Shown here: positions 12,409-24,212 of the stretch, one piece after another
How the letters are laid out: each line of letters begins with the position of its first letter
Numbering within the stretch: the first letter of the stretch is position 1
NCBI GenBank assembly: GCA_034509735.1
Contig: JACGWO010000002.1
Coordinates: 21,499,636-21,563,635 of the forward strand
Length of the DNA stretch: 64,000 nucleotides
Direction of reading: 5' to 3'
Source of the DNA: Sesamum alatum
Lineage: Eukaryota > Streptophyta > Magnoliopsida > Lamiales > Pedaliaceae
Notes under the pieces: model-generated
The model's input: only the letters and a program-made list of their open reading frames with translations
Databases searched by the model: none
Told to the model about the DNA's origin: nothing
Program-made: the position numbers and the translations under genes

Positions 12409-13388
12409 GTTGTCCTAATACATAGAGTGGAACAGCCTTGGAAAAACCAAAGCTACTTGTACCATTGCTCAAGAGAAGGTAAAACCTAAAAAACTTCTAA
12501 TTATTTTCAAGCAGTAAGTCAAAGCAAAATTAATACTCTATGTATAAGTCCCATACCTTGAGAGTTTTTCTAGCTGACCAAAAAGTCTATTAACAATACA
12601 TTTTTCCTCAGAAACATTAAATACAGTTCGTTCCATGAATGAACTAGTTGGTCGTACTGAGACTTTTAAGCTAATTAATGTATTATTTACCCCTGAGTTT
12701 AAAGTGTAGTTTAAATTAAATATACTTTGTTCCTTGAATTAATGGCGAATAATAACGAATCTAAAATTCAGAAACAATATTAACGAATTTCACTAGCAAA
12801 AGCCATCGTATGACCTTAAATGAGCACATTTTTTTGAGACAGTTGTTGTTCTTGAACCATTGCGTCTCTTCATTTGGTAGGTTTAATTACATATTTACTC
12901 CCTTTTAGAATAGCATGAAGAAACCTTATTTCACTATATATTTAACCAATTATGGGTGTTAACTTATGTAATTAGAAATTTGTGATAAGTATCCACATGG
13001 CAATCATTCCAAGGATGGAACAGAAAATGAAAAGGCCAAAGCAATTTACCCATGTGATATGAGAAATGAATAAAAAATCTCCCTGTGTAAGAGAAGCAAC
13101 AAATTACCTCCCTATATTTTTAGAAATAATGCAAAAACACCCATGACTTGTTTGGTGCATCACACACGATTTTTCTATTTTTTTAATTTTTTAATTTTTA
13201 ATTAAAATGACATTTTGGCCCTTATTGAAAGACTGTTAGATCTTAATTTCAATCTAAATCCATATTCAACTAATAGATCAATGGTGTAAGTTTTATTTAA
13301 TTTGAATGGGCGATTTAGATTTAAATAAATATATAATAAAAATTATATATTCTTATCAATTTGAATATATTTATTTGATAAATTGAAC

Positions 13389-13424
<36 letters not shown>
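13389..13424. repeat. (AT)n(AG)n compound microsatellite
   Basis: Eight AT units (13389-13404) run directly into ten AG units (13405-13424). Confidence 0.95.
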
Positions 13425-13426
<2 letters not shown>

Positions 13427-13448
13427 GCCAATGGGGGAAGAGGGGAAC

Positions 13449-13467
13449 GGGGGGGGGGGGGGGGGGG
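13449..13467. repeat. 19-base G homopolymer
   Basis: Uninterrupted run of G. A second run of 15 G lies at 14102-14116, on the other side of the MITE. Such runs often mark slippage or uncertain base calls and can form G-quadruplexes. Confidence 0.85.
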
Positions 13468-13513
13468 CGACGACAGGCGGTGAAGAGAGGAAGAAGATGA
13501 AACAGAAAAAATA

Positions 13514-13999
13514 GGGTTAATTACACTTAGACCACCATGTAAAAGTTCAAAATTACACTTTCCTCCAAATAAAATTTAAAATTACAATTACACCCCCTTT
13601 GAAAATTCACCATTTACATCTAACCCTCTTCCTTTAGAATTTGGAAGGAAAATACTTACGTCAACAAAAAATTAAATTTTGTCCCTCATTAACATTGTCA
13701 TGTATATTCTGTACTTATAAAGGAATAAATATAATGTATATATATGAAGTGAGGTTAATATTATTACATTTTTTCATAAGTACAAGATTATTGAATGAGA
13801 ATGTTAAATGAGGGGTAAAATTAAAAATTTATGTGATTATTTTTGCTAACCCAAAATTTTTCGTCCAAATCCTAACAAAAAAGGGGTCAGGTATAAATTA
13901 ACAGTGCATTTTTGGAAGGGGTGTAAGTGTAATTTTAAAACTTTTTTGAGAAAAAATATAATTTTGTATTCTTAGAGGGGGTTTAAGTGTGATTAACCC
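13514..13999. mobile_element. MITE with long imperfect inverted repeats, Mutator-type duplication
   Basis: It begins GGGTTAATTACACTTAGACC and ends TTTAAGTGTGATTAACCC, an imperfect inverted repeat that continues inward (TTACACCCCCTTT-type sequence against AAAGGGG-type sequence). The flanks are GAAAAAATA (13505-13513) and AAAAAAATA (14000-14008), a 9-base direct repeat with one mismatch, as expected for a Mutator-like transposase. No coding frame, length 486 bp. The A-rich flanks weaken the duplication evidence somewhat. Confidence 0.75.
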
Positions 14000-14143
14000 A
14001 AAAAAATATTATTAATATAAATACTATATACATAAATATACAATATTAAATATATATATATAAAATTATATTTTATTATTTAAAAATCATGCCCAAATGC
14101 CGGGGGGGGGGGGGGGAGGGTACTACACCACTAGCGATAGGGG

Positions 14144-16336
14144 TAAAGGGACAAGTAGAGCGCGAGCGGAAGCGTGAGATGATTAAAATTGCGTAAATGA
14201 AAGCAATGATCACAAAATCTCAAGGGGTGTACCCTTTGGTGCTCAATCGGGCGTTCGACGTAGGATGTAACAATATTATAAACATATATTGTACATAGAG
14301 CATAGAATTAAAAAGTAAACTACGAAAGCGTAAAACCGAAATTAGCTTTGTAGTTATGTCGTTTGTATGGCTACGAGCGTTGTTCCTCTACGGAAATGCT
14401 CACCAAGTTCAAATGTATGAACGCTCTAGAGTAGTTCACACTACACCGGAAGAAATATACGTTCTTCTTGCTAGAAGAAAATGGATCTAGAGGATTCCGT
14501 TTAAGAAACTAGAGCACTATTAAATTAGTGTCTTTTCTTAAACTTACTTTGTTCTTCCAAATGGTCCAAGATTAAATGAAGAACAAAGAGGATAGATGTA
14601 TAGGCAGAGAGGGGCCGAAAATTAGAGGAGAGAATGTGACGTATGTTTTCTTCTTTTTTTTAGAAAAAGATGAATAATGAATTCTCTTGCATTGATGGTT
14701 GTATATACTCATATATATACAAAAGTAATGTAATTAATGTGTCTAGGTTCATCCAAGGATGACTAGATACATCCCAATCAATCCCACTAATTTATCAATC
14801 AAGCCTACCATCTCATAAGGTATGATTTAATCATACTAAATAAGAGAGGGTCGATTGGAATTGATTTGTCCCTTACCAAAAAGAGACAAGTCAACCACAT
14901 CAAGGCCATGTATGGCCGATTTTTACCTCTCCAAGAGTGGTAATTTTCGGCCATACCTATATTGGGAAGAAGACCAACTTCTTCTCATTCCAAAAGTGGA
15001 ATTAACACACCCCTTGGGCCAAAATTTAACGGACCGGGTTCCACTGTACAACAAACCTAAAATTAAATTCCATTTAATTCAAGGTCCACTTAAATAACCC
15101 CATTTATCTTTTAATCCAATTAAAAGACCCAATCTTTCGACTCTCTACATTAATCGATAAACCTCATTTTTCGACTAAACGAGGGCCCGATACAATATCG
15201 GTCTATCCATCCAATGGACAATCCCTTAAGTAATCAAATTACTTAATATTCTCCGAAATTGACTCCAAGTCAATTTCTCCACTTTCTCAGTGATTTGTGT
15301 GTGACCCTTTAGGTTCACCCTCAGCTAGACTTGGGACGTGTCCAGCAGGGGCCCGTTACCATGGGTGGTCGTCTAGCAACGTTCCATGGCATTAGAGATT
15401 AGGTGAATGTTGGTGTGAACATTTAGGCGCCGATTCTATACGAGTATGGTCCTTCCGTCGATCGTCTCCCAGCTTTAGTCTAGGGTATGGAATTGGGCGT
15501 TGATTCCCATTCTTGACTAGGCATCTGTGCTTAATACTCGAGATTGCGCATGCCTCATTGCATTGACACAGGAAACCATTTCCTGTTCGACCAACCACTG
15601 TGGCCACAGGTTTAACCAACATGAACCTGTCTCGGATTGCATAAGAGATACCTCTGTCATATACTGACAGGAGACGGATCCTCTTCTTCGAACCCACCGT
15701 CCTCGCTACACATTCTGGTTGCACTGGAGAAGGCTTATAATGATCATCTTACAGAATGATCACCTCTCACCAGATCCAAGATACAGCCATCTTGTGTACG
15801 TGACTGCCATGGTTCCTGAAGTCTGAGGACTACTCTCGTACTAACGAAACCGGTGAAATCCAATCATACCGACCAAGCCTCCAAAGCTTCCATATGATGA
15901 TCCCCGCGAGTCAGTTCAGTCGGTTCAACTCCAATTGACCAACCCACCAAGATCGTACATGCGTCCCACGCCTATCGCTGATGAAACACGATACTCATCC
16001 AATGAATACGACTCTTGGTGCAAGTCTTTATAGGACTCTCGATGCCTTGTCTCGAGGTCCTCGACTTGGAACGTTTCAGACCCAACTCTTTATGAGTTGG
16101 TTTCATGACCACTATCCAATGCGTGACCTAACTGCATGACTTGTTAACCATGGTCTGTGGATTTTGTTGTGATATATGTAAAACACTATTTAACATATGG
16201 AAAATGAGCACAACAAAGAAGGTACCAATGGTAATGAATACTCATTTTATTCATTACATAATATTACATTACATCAAGCTGTCAAATAGGTTACAAAACG
16301 CCAAACCTATTGACTTTCTGGTCACCTATTCTAACA
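14144..16336 (-). mobile_element. Solo LTR, group A
   Basis: Starts TAAAGGGACAAG (a decayed TGAAGGACAAG) and ends TGGTCACCTATTCTAACA at 16336. It is flanked by AGGGG at 14139-14143 and AGGGG at 16337-16341. It contains the shared LTR core at about 15350-15408 and the palindrome region near 15655. No internal element sequence is attached. Substitutions relative to the group A LTRs at 21981 and 47255 show that it is old. Confidence 0.9.
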
Positions 16337-16488
16337 AGGGGGTATTTTATTTCATTTTTAAAAACACAAGGGGGTAAACTGCCTTTTTTTTTCATAAGGG
16401 GTATTTTGCACATTTTCTAGTACGTGAAGGTAAATTGCATTTCCAAATTAAAATACCAAAATGGAGCAGAAAATCTGATCACTGACAA

Positions 16489-16782
16489 CATGCATGCAAC
16501 CACATCTGCAGGGATAGAGGACTCATCCACATATTTTTGGGCATCCTTAGAAAGTGAATGAGCAATGAAATTGCCAGAACGTTTTACAAATGAAAAGCAA
16601 CACGAAATAAACTAAGATACTAGGGTGATAATATCTTATATATGATCAGACTAATTGGTAAAAAACCACTCGTTAGACTAAATGGCCGCTAAGAGGGTAG
16701 TCACAGTCCCTTCCATTATGATATTTGACCACCCTTGTCGAGTTGCCAGATTTAATGCCTAATCCCTCGCCACTAGTGCCTC
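16489..16782 (-). pseudogene. RNase H C-terminal scrap of an L1-type (LINE) polyprotein
   Basis: The minus strand reads EALVARD-stop-ALNLATRQGWSNIIMEG...TLLAAI in its first half and KRSGNFIAHSLSKDAQKYVDESS in its second. This is the arrangement of the plant RVT_3-type RNase H domain found at the end of LINE reverse transcriptases and related host-like proteins. At least three in-frame stops are present. Neither reverse transcriptase nor poly(A) tail is found nearby, so this is a fragment. Confidence 0.65.
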
Positions 16783-17871
16783 ATGAAGAAAAGGATCACC
16801 CTATATTGTGATTTATTTACGTATCTTCTACGTATATTATTCTTGATTTGTGTATATTCCGTGGACATTATTTTTTCATTGAATTAGCATAATTAGCGAG
16901 GGGGATCATTTTCTTCTCCATTGATAGAACCTAAGATGGGCTGGGCTGGATCAACCCAAGTTAGGATCGAATTGACCCAATTAAAAAGTGGGTTGATCCG
17001 ACACAGGCCCGCTTGGGATTGGGCCAGTCCTATGTGTCGATACTTAGGACCAGCCCAACCCAGTGGGTTCTGCGCCAATTTTTTTTCTTTCAATAATACA
17101 TGCCATATTGTTTTATATTATTTTAAGTTGATTATTTTAGTAGGTTTTTTATACTATTGAAACTCTAAATTTTTTTTATCTTTATTGTTTTATTTATAAA
17201 TTTTCAATACATTAATTCATTAATATTATTTTTTTTGAAAGTTTGTTTTAAGTCCTCTTTGGATTTATTATTATCTAACTTTATTATTGTAAGCTTGTTG
17301 GTCAAATTATTATTTATTCTTAATTATTTTTTCAGTCATAAATTTTTGTGTGATTTAATTTATTATTTATTAGTTTTTATAAAACAACCATAAATTGATG
17401 TAATTGCTAAAAAAAATACCTCAATTTCATAAAAAAAAGGCTTATCAGGGCCTTATCTTGGCCTCAACCGGGCCGGTCCATGTGTTCGAGCTGGGTCTTA
17501 AAATGGATCTAATTGGGGCCCATTTGAAGGTTTATGACCACCCTCCAACCGGATATAAGAAGTAGTGGGCTAGTTGGTCTTGAGTGGGATTTTTTCGGGC
17601 TGGTTCGTGTCGGTCGTGGACCAGCCCGGCCTACTGTGCACCTTGAGATGGGACGATGTTTCCAGTAGAATGGGTTACGAACTAACTATAAAATGTGTAC
17701 GTCTTTGTAAGTCTTTTCAGGGCAATATAGAACTTTCCTTCTTATCTCTTACTTCAATTCCTTATGTGGTACCAGAATTGTGATCAGTCCTTAATTTTTA
17801 ACATCATTAAACACCTTTTGTTTGAAAATGAGCAAGAACACTTAGTCGTGCAAAACTACCAACACCACCAT
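16783..17871. other. Unassigned stretch with GGGCTGG-rich motifs
   Basis: Two patches (16935-17065 and 17455-17640) carry repeated GGGCTGG, GGGCCGG and CCAGCCC strings in partial inverted arrangement, separated by a very AT-rich segment. Short frames exist but show no family resemblance. It could be the ends of an unidentified non-autonomous element. Confidence 0.4.
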
Positions 17872-18037
17872 GTCAAAGACGATGAAGGCACTATCATCGA
17901 TTTTCCGCTATCCCATGGACATACCAGTGGGATTCTCATGTCCTGTTTATTTGTGGAGGGAAACTATGATATATGGGAGATAGCTATGTGGAATTCATTG
18001 AAAGCAAAGAACGAACTTGCCTTTGTGATGGGTCTTT
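17872..18037 (+). pseudogene. Copia gag N-terminal scrap, different lineage
   Basis: A frame reading DFPLSHGHTSGILMSCLFVEGN, then YDIWEIAMWNSLKAKNELAF, resembles the N-terminal copia gag segment (retrotran_gag_3 type: a PSD-PG motif, then NY..W...M..AL.AKNKLGFV). The frame ends at 18039 and nothing downstream continues the protein. It is not of the group A/B gag type (MSKNPL...NKFNGTNY). Similarity judged by eye only. Confidence 0.5.
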
Positions 18038-18740
18038 GACATGACCAAAAAAAGGCAAACAGGACGCAAGTCCATGGGAGGCATGTACCTCTATGTTGAT
18101 ATCATGAATTTTCAACTCCATTATGAAGGTGCTACAACCAAGGATCGCTTACATGGAGACAACAAATTTGGTGTAGGGAATGATAGGAAATATCAAATAA
18201 TAAAGTTGTGCCGTGGAAAATCAGTGCCTTGAAAGCAAAATTGGTGCAATCATTTTAACCGTTTGCTTCCCAAGTTTAACAAAAAACTGTTCAACATGTG
18301 CACTCGTGGCAGAGAGTTGGAACAACAGACTGTATGATTCAAAAATAGAAGCAATAGAAAGATAGGAGAGGAAGAGTTGAGAGCAACGACATGTGTACTT
18401 CTGAAAATGAAATATGAGGTCTATTTACAGAAAGGAAGGCCTTGGTTTGTTGAGAGAATTTTGGAGAATCAATTCAGATAATCCACCATCATAAAAAATT
18501 GTCAAGTGGTCACAAATTCTGTCGGAATTTTTTGACGGCCAACATACTATCGGAAAGTCCGTCCCAAGATTAAAAAAAATTCCGACTAACTTTCGGCGAT
18601 TAGCGCGACATATTTTCACGTCCTATTTTTCGACGGAATTTGCAACGACTTTTTTTTCCAACGGATTGTGCAATTCCTATTCTATCGAAGAAATTCGTTG
18701 GAAAGTAGTAAAATTTGTACAAAACCATCCGAATTCGGGA
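18038..18740. other. Unassigned; subterminal-repeat-like region
   Basis: Between about 18510 and 18710 there are repeated, diverged strings such as TTCCGAC, CGACGGAATT and CAACGGATT on both strands, a style common near the ends of plant CACTA elements. No CACTA terminus was found here. The rest has no recognisable content. Confidence 0.35.
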
Positions 18741-19081
18741 CCGGGACCGATTTTGTGACCACTCTGGGCGTCCAAAATTTTCATCCCAATAAAATAATTT
18801 TTTGTAGTTTGTGGAGCGGATATTCTTAATAGAATAATACTCAATCAGGTCAAAAAATAAGTGTAGGATTTTTCAAGTGTTTTCTCTCAAAAAGATTTAA
18901 AATTGCGTGGCCAGCCCAGCCCGAACCAGGAGGACGTGCTTGTGGCTTTTCTTCCAAAAACCACCTACCTACACTTCTCAATCCCAATGTATAAGGGAGG
19001 GATATTATAAACAGGTTGTGAGTCTTATTAGAAAGCGATGTGGGATAAGAAAGATGGCTTTATAGTTTGTCATTCCCCACG
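18741..19081 (-). mobile_element. Possible copia 3' LTR of another lineage
   Basis: A minus-strand purine tract (TTTGTGGGGGATCG) at about 19079-19092 is followed on the same strand by TGGGGAATGACAAAC and a stretch with a TATCCCACATCG-type block, the common layout of a short copia LTR after its polypurine tract. It lies 3' of the RNase H end at 19601-19761. The far boundary is not clear, so the start is approximate. Confidence 0.4.
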
Positions 19082-19600
19082 ATCCCCCACAAATGACTAA
19101 CTAGTTAGAGAATAAGATTTTTTTCTGAGTGAAGGAAGGAATATACTTAAGCATTAATGTCTTTCGATTGAATTAATGCATAGTGATGTAAGACAACAAA
19201 TCAACTCATGAAATTGCAATAAATCTTGAACTTTGATAGTTCAAGTTGAGACCCCCACAACATGAATTCTTTTCTTAGAGTCTTCGATAGCTCAAGTTGA
19301 GACCCTCACAACTCGTATTATTTTCTTAGAGTTTGTTGTTCCGCTATATAAAACTCCAAGAGCTATTAATGGCCCTGTGCTAGTACCTTGAATTCTGATG
19401 AGTGCTCTAGAAAGAGCTCTTTTCTTTCATAGACGGCTGCACATTTTCACACTTATCTAGATAGCTTCATCAAGTCTATATTACTATAGACCACTCAACA
19501 ACTGAGCTACGAAACTATATTCCTGGCCCATATATTGTCAAGATCATCCATCAAGTCCTTATCAGGACCAACTTCTCATATGGTTTATTACCATGTTCCA

Positions 19601-19761
19601 TCAGTCTAAGGGTTTGAGCCCCATTTTTCTTGAAGTCTCAAGGATAATTCTCTTGGTTAGTCCCTTTGTGAGAGGATCTGCCAAGTTGCTCTCGGAGCTC
19701 ACATAGTCCAGGGAGATTATTTCATTCTTCAAGAGCTCTTTCCCTGCACTGTGTCTGATAG
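19601..19761 (-). pseudogene. Copia RNase H C-terminus, non-A/B lineage
   Basis: The minus strand reads GKELLKNEIISLDYVSSESN, then LADPLTKGLTKRI and MGLKPLD, the usual C-terminus of a plant copia RNase H (ISLDYV..ESNLADPLTKGL). The frame is open here but is cut on its 5' side at 19762 by a CACTA terminus. About 500 bp of 3' untranslated sequence separates it from the putative LTR at 18741-19081. Confidence 0.8.
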
Positions 19762-20261
19762 CACTACAAGAAAATATGCTTTTTGCTACCAAATTTTTTG
19801 CTACGATAAAATCTCCATAACAAATGCTATTTTTTACTACAAAATATATCCTGTAGCAATTGTTCCATTCAAAACGACGTCGTTTTGTGCTTTTCCTATG
19901 ATTCTTTGTTGTTACTAAAGCAGTCGTATTTGTTAAGAAAAAAAAGCGCATAAAACGACGTCGTTTTGTGACCTTTTGCATCAAATATTTGCTCATAGTA
20001 GGGGAAAAATTGGCTCCAAACTAAAATTTGTTCCCTCCAACTTTATTTTTGTAAAAAATATATAAAAAAGAGAAATACATACATTTAGCAAATTAAATGT
20101 AAAACATTTCAGACAAAGGAAAAATTCTTATAACTTTCAGACAAAACCCCCGACCTTCATTTCGACATTTCAGCCAAACCCCCCCCCCCCCCCCCCTTAA
20201 AGAGAAATTCCTCTCTTTCTCGGACAAGGAGAAACTCGCTCTACCCCGCTCGCCGACGCTG

Positions 20262-20492
20262 TGAAATTCTTCTCCAGAGTTGTCTTTCTCGCCTCCCCGT
20301 CGTCTTGTTGTCCACTAGTCTCTCCATCGTCAGGTTACCCCCTTTCTCCATCTTCAGACAGAGACCCAAATCATTTCCCTTCTCTTTTCTCAGTGACGAT
20401 AAAACCCCAAGCCCTCAATCTACCGCTCGATCGGAGGACACCACCGATTTCCGCCAAACTCCGTCGCCGTGGCCGTCTCCAACCGCCGTCAA
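20262..20492 (+). other. Possible captured first exon
   Basis: An open frame starts with ATG at 20261 after a CTCTCTTTCTC-rich leader and contains a Ser/Pro-rich, then Arg-rich N-terminus (RRRGRLQPPS near the end). AAGGTACATTT at about 20492 fits a plant splice donor, and the next 900 bp is AT-rich with no frame, like an intron. This resembles the first exon of an organelle-targeted or nuclear plant protein caught in a CACTA element, but I do not recognise the protein. It could equally be chance. Confidence 0.3.
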
Positions 20493-21232
20493 TAAGGTAC
20501 ATTTCCTCTATCTTCCTCTAACAACATCTACCTACTCGATTGAAGAAACCCATAATAGCTTAGAGCAACAATCGCATCCACAATACTAAGGAAGAAGATT
20601 CATATTAAGTCTCTGACAAGTTTGTATATTCTATAAGATGATTAATTTGTATTTGGACTAGGATTTGGTGACTATTGTTGTTTAGTTACCAATTGATTGT
20701 TAAGGTGTTTAGATCAACTTTTTATATCGATTTATATAGACTCTGCTTTGTTGTTCAGCCTGGATTCTGCTTTAGTCAATCTTTAAAGAATAGTTTTTTA
20801 AATTTTCGTGAAATAATTTTACTATGCTGCCCAGAGAATTTGTGGGTTCAATAACTCCATAGGTAAGATATAAGCAAAACACCCTTGGTTTTGTCACCCA
20901 AGTTGCTCAACATAGTTAAAAACCTTCTTTAAATAATAATAAGGTGTCGGATAATGAGTTTAGCCCACCTATTTTAGGTTTGTTGTGAAACCCACTTCAT
21001 CATGAAACCCTCTTTCATCTCCATTTTCTTTGTTGAAGAAATTGTCCTTCATCATAAAATCGAGAGTGAATTTTCTGTCCTGTGGGATTCGTTAATTTTA
21101 ATTGAGGTCTGGTTTTGAGAAGCGCCTACAGAAAATGCATTCATAGCTCCTCCCAATTTGCGCTCTAAAAAAATGGTGTTCTGTTATTTGTATGGATTAC
21201 CCTATATAATTTTGTGAGGTATTGAGGTAGAG

Positions 21233-21307
21233 ATATTTGAGAAATTGCCCATGTACCATATTTGAGAAATTGCCTCTGCACCATATTTGAGAAATTGCCC
21301 ATTCTTT
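21233..21307 (+). repeat. 25-bp tandem repeat, about three copies
   Basis: Units at 21233-21257, 21258-21282 and 21283-21307 each begin ATATTTGAGAAATTGCC. It lies in the putative intron, followed by a 20-base T run at 21349-21368. Confidence 0.9.
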
Positions 21308-21451
21308 GAGATCAGAGGGAAGGTCGAAGCATAAATGAATTTCAACAATTTTTTTTTTTTTTTTTTTTATTTCATTCAGCCTTCTTGCAATTTTCACATT
21401 TTCTTAGTTTATAATGTGAAATTCTTTGATTTTTATCTCTGCTTTTTGTAG

Positions 21452-21580
21452 GTGTGTGTGTGTGGAATTATGTCTGAAAAGCTCTTCCACATGTGATGCG
21501 TTAGTTGTATTAAAAGGGGCCAAAGAAGAAAATAGTAGGTGTGTGTTTGTTCCTCAACACAAACAGCACACCGTGGCTTT
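21452..21580 (+). other. Possible captured second exon
   Basis: TTTTTGTAG at about 21444-21452 is a good splice acceptor after a T-rich tract. An open stretch follows, with VELCLKSSSTCDALVVLKG and VFVPQHKQHTVAF-like residues, and a possible donor lies near 21583 (CAGGGGTAAAT). The protein is not recognised. Listed because exon-like sequence is otherwise absent from the window. Confidence 0.25.
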
Positions 21581-21956
21581 CAGGGGTAAATCTTTCTCTC
21601 TTCTCTTGTAATGAAAACTAAGTTTAATTTGCTGACTGGTATATCTGCAAATGTTGTTTTCATTTCTGCAGTTTTATGTAATTGTATAGAGGGATCCCTG
21701 AAAATAATCCAAATTTTAAGTTTTCACAATTTTTTAAATCTGGAGGTGTAATTTGTAGTGTTTTTCAATTTCTAAGTTTAAAGGAGAAGATGATCAAGAA
21801 TGGTGAACTTCTTTCATCTTTATAGGTGATTTTTGACAGCCTTTTTGCAACTGAGTGCCTATGGTTGTAGTTTATGTTTACGTCGTTGATCCGTTGCGTT
21901 CGCTCGATGTGCTTGAACAACTGTTAATATATATTACTTTTGTTGGATGGACTTGT

Positions 21957-21980
21957 TGAAGGAAAGCGGATCGGCCCAGG
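21957..21980 (-). mobile_element. 24-base stub of a group A LTR end
   Basis: GTTGAAGGAAAGCGGATCGG followed by CCCAGG closely matches the minus-strand start of group A LTRs (TGAAGGACAAGCGGATCCGC). The plus-strand LTR at 21981 begins inside it, so the next element probably inserted into an older LTR whose remainder is not adjacent. Confidence 0.6.
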
Positions 21981-24212
21981 TGTTAGAATAGGTGACCAGA
22001 AAGCCAAGAGATTTGGCGATTTGTAACTTATCTGACAACTTGATGTAAATGTAATATTATTATGTGATGAATAAAATGAGTATTCGTCACTTCTGGTGCT
22101 TACTTTGTTGCACTCATTTCACATTTGTTAAAACGGTGTTTAACTTATATCGCAACAAAGCCTACACACCATGGATTACAACTCGTGCCGTTGGGCCACG
22201 CATTGGATGGTAGTCATGAAACCAACTGATTAAGAGTTGGGTCTGAAACGTTCCAAGTCGAGGACCTCGAGACAGGGCATCGAGAGTCCTATTGAGACTT
22301 GCGTCAAGAGTCGTGTTCAATGGATGAGTGTCGTGTTTCATCGGCGACAGGCGTGGGATGCCTACACGATCTTGATGGGTTGGTCGACTGGGTCGAGCGG
22401 ACTGGACTGCCTCGCGGGGATCATCATATGGAAGCCTTGGAGGCTTGGTCGGTATGATTGGTTTTCCCCGATTCCGATAGTACGGGAGTAATCCTCAGAC
22501 TTGAGGAATCATGGCAGTTGCGTGCACAGGATGGCTGTATCTTGGATGTGGCGAGAGGTGATCATTCTATAAGATAATCATCATAAGCCTTGTCCAGTGC
22601 AGTCGGAATGTGTAGCGAGGACGGTGGTTCCAAGAAGAGGATGCGTCCCCTGTCAGTATGTGACAGAGGTATCTCCTATGCACTCGGAGACACGTTCATG
22701 TTGTTTGAATCTGTGGCCACAGTGGTTGGTCGAACAGGGAATGCTTTCCTGTGTCGATGCAATGAAGCATACGTGGTCTCGAGTATTAAGCATAGATGCT
22801 TAGTCAAGGATGGGAACTGACGCCCAATTCCATACCCTAGACTAAGGCCGGGAGATGGTAGATGGAAGGATCGTACCCGTATGGAATCGGCGCCTAAATG
22901 TTCATGCCAATTCACCTAGTGTCTAGTGTCGTGGACCGTTGCTAGACGGCCACCCATGGTAACAGGCCCTTGTGGGACACGGGCCAAAGTCTAGCTGAGG
23001 GTGAACCTAAAGGGTCACACACAAATCACCGAGGAGGTTGATAAATCGACTTGGAGTCGATCTCGAAGGATAAATAAGTAATTGGATTTCTGAAGCGCAA
23101 GTCCATTGGACGGACCGGCCGATATTGTATCGGGCCTTCGTTTAATCGGTAAATTAGATTTTTGATTAAAGATGGAAAGTTGAGACGTTGAGACGTTGGA
23201 TCTTTTAATTAGATTAAAAGATCAACGGGAATAATTTAAATGGACATTAAATTGGATTTAATGTTGGGTTCGTCGTAATTGGATTACGATAAAACCCGGT
23301 CCATTAAATTTTACCCGAGAGGAGAAATAATTCCTATTTTGGAATAGGAAGAAGTTGGACTTCTTCACTTAATTAAACATGGCCGAGATGCTCCCTTGGA
23401 GGAAGCAAAATCAGCCATGTTTCAAGCTAGGTGGTATGTTGACTTATCTCTTTTGGAAAGAGACAAATCAACTCCAATCAAGCTCTCCCGTTTTGCTATG
23501 ATTTGTTCATACCATAAATTTTGATAGGCTTGATTGAAGAATTGATGGTGATTGATTGGAATGATCTAGACATCCTTGGATGAACCTAGTGAAGGACAAG
23601 CGGATGCGCCCGGGAGCGCGAGCGGAAGCGAGATGCTCCTCCTTGGGGTCTCCGACTCCAATTGCTTGTTAAAATTGAAACCTCATCTATCCTATCTACT
23701 CTCATTACAACTGAAAGTAATACATCGGTAATAAAGAAAACAAGCCTTAACATCATGAGCCTGAAAATACGGGAGATGATAGTCCCAAAAACAAGAGGCA
23801 CGCAGGCCCCACCCAACAAAAAATAAATAAACATTCATTCATCCATACACAAGGTCTAGGGCTTTGTGATCATCCCATGTTGATTCCATCAACTCACATA
23901 ACACAATTATTCCAAATAATCATGCATAAATAACCAATGGATATTCCAAATACCCAGGTGATGTCCAACATCACAAAAGCATAAATATACAAATAATATG
24001 CAAAATTCAAATTTGAAATTTAATGGACATTTTATACAATGCATCCAATGCATGTATTAATCCCAAATTAATTAAGCAAATTTAATTCAAGGAATAATCC
24101 AATTATCCCAAAATCAAAAAATGCAAAATTAACATATTTTCAGAATATTGTGCAGAAAATATAGAAAATCGAATTTTCCGGAAAAAGTCGAAAAAACGGC
24201 ACAAAACGGCCC

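Larger units (their letters stand above)
12409..13504. other. Unassigned AT-rich non-coding stretch
   Basis: No open frame, repeat family or RNA gene recognised. A microsatellite and a long G run occur towards the end and are listed separately. Confidence 0.6.
19762..21956 (+). mobile_element. CACTA-type transposon, left end and interior; right end not found
   Basis: CACTACAAGAAAATATGC at 19762 is a canonical CACTA terminus. It is followed by subterminal repeats built on TTTGCTAC, GCTACGA and TGTAGCAA, and it interrupts a copia RNase H frame. No transposase frame is visible. The interior holds a T- and C-rich leader-like segment, an 18-base C run (20179-20196), a possible coding exon (20262-20492), a possible second exon (21452-21580), a 25-bp tandem repeat and a 20-base T run. 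The nearest right-end candidate, TTGTAGTG at about 21753-21760, lacks the TTTTC part and a matching 3-base duplication. The end point given is simply where a copia LTR stub begins. Confidence 0.6.

Noticed and set aside
15392..15724. Frames around MQPECVARTV/MQSECVARTV recurring at 22597, 25958, 27489 and elsewhere
   Set aside because: They recur because the LTR core recurs. Frames are broken or shifted in the other LTR groups, so conservation is at nucleotide level, not protein level.
21753..21760. TTGTAGTG as the right end of the CACTA element
   Set aside because: It lacks the expected TTTTC before TTGTAGTG, the 3-base flanks differ (TAG versus TTT), and the sequence beyond does not continue the interrupted copia frame.
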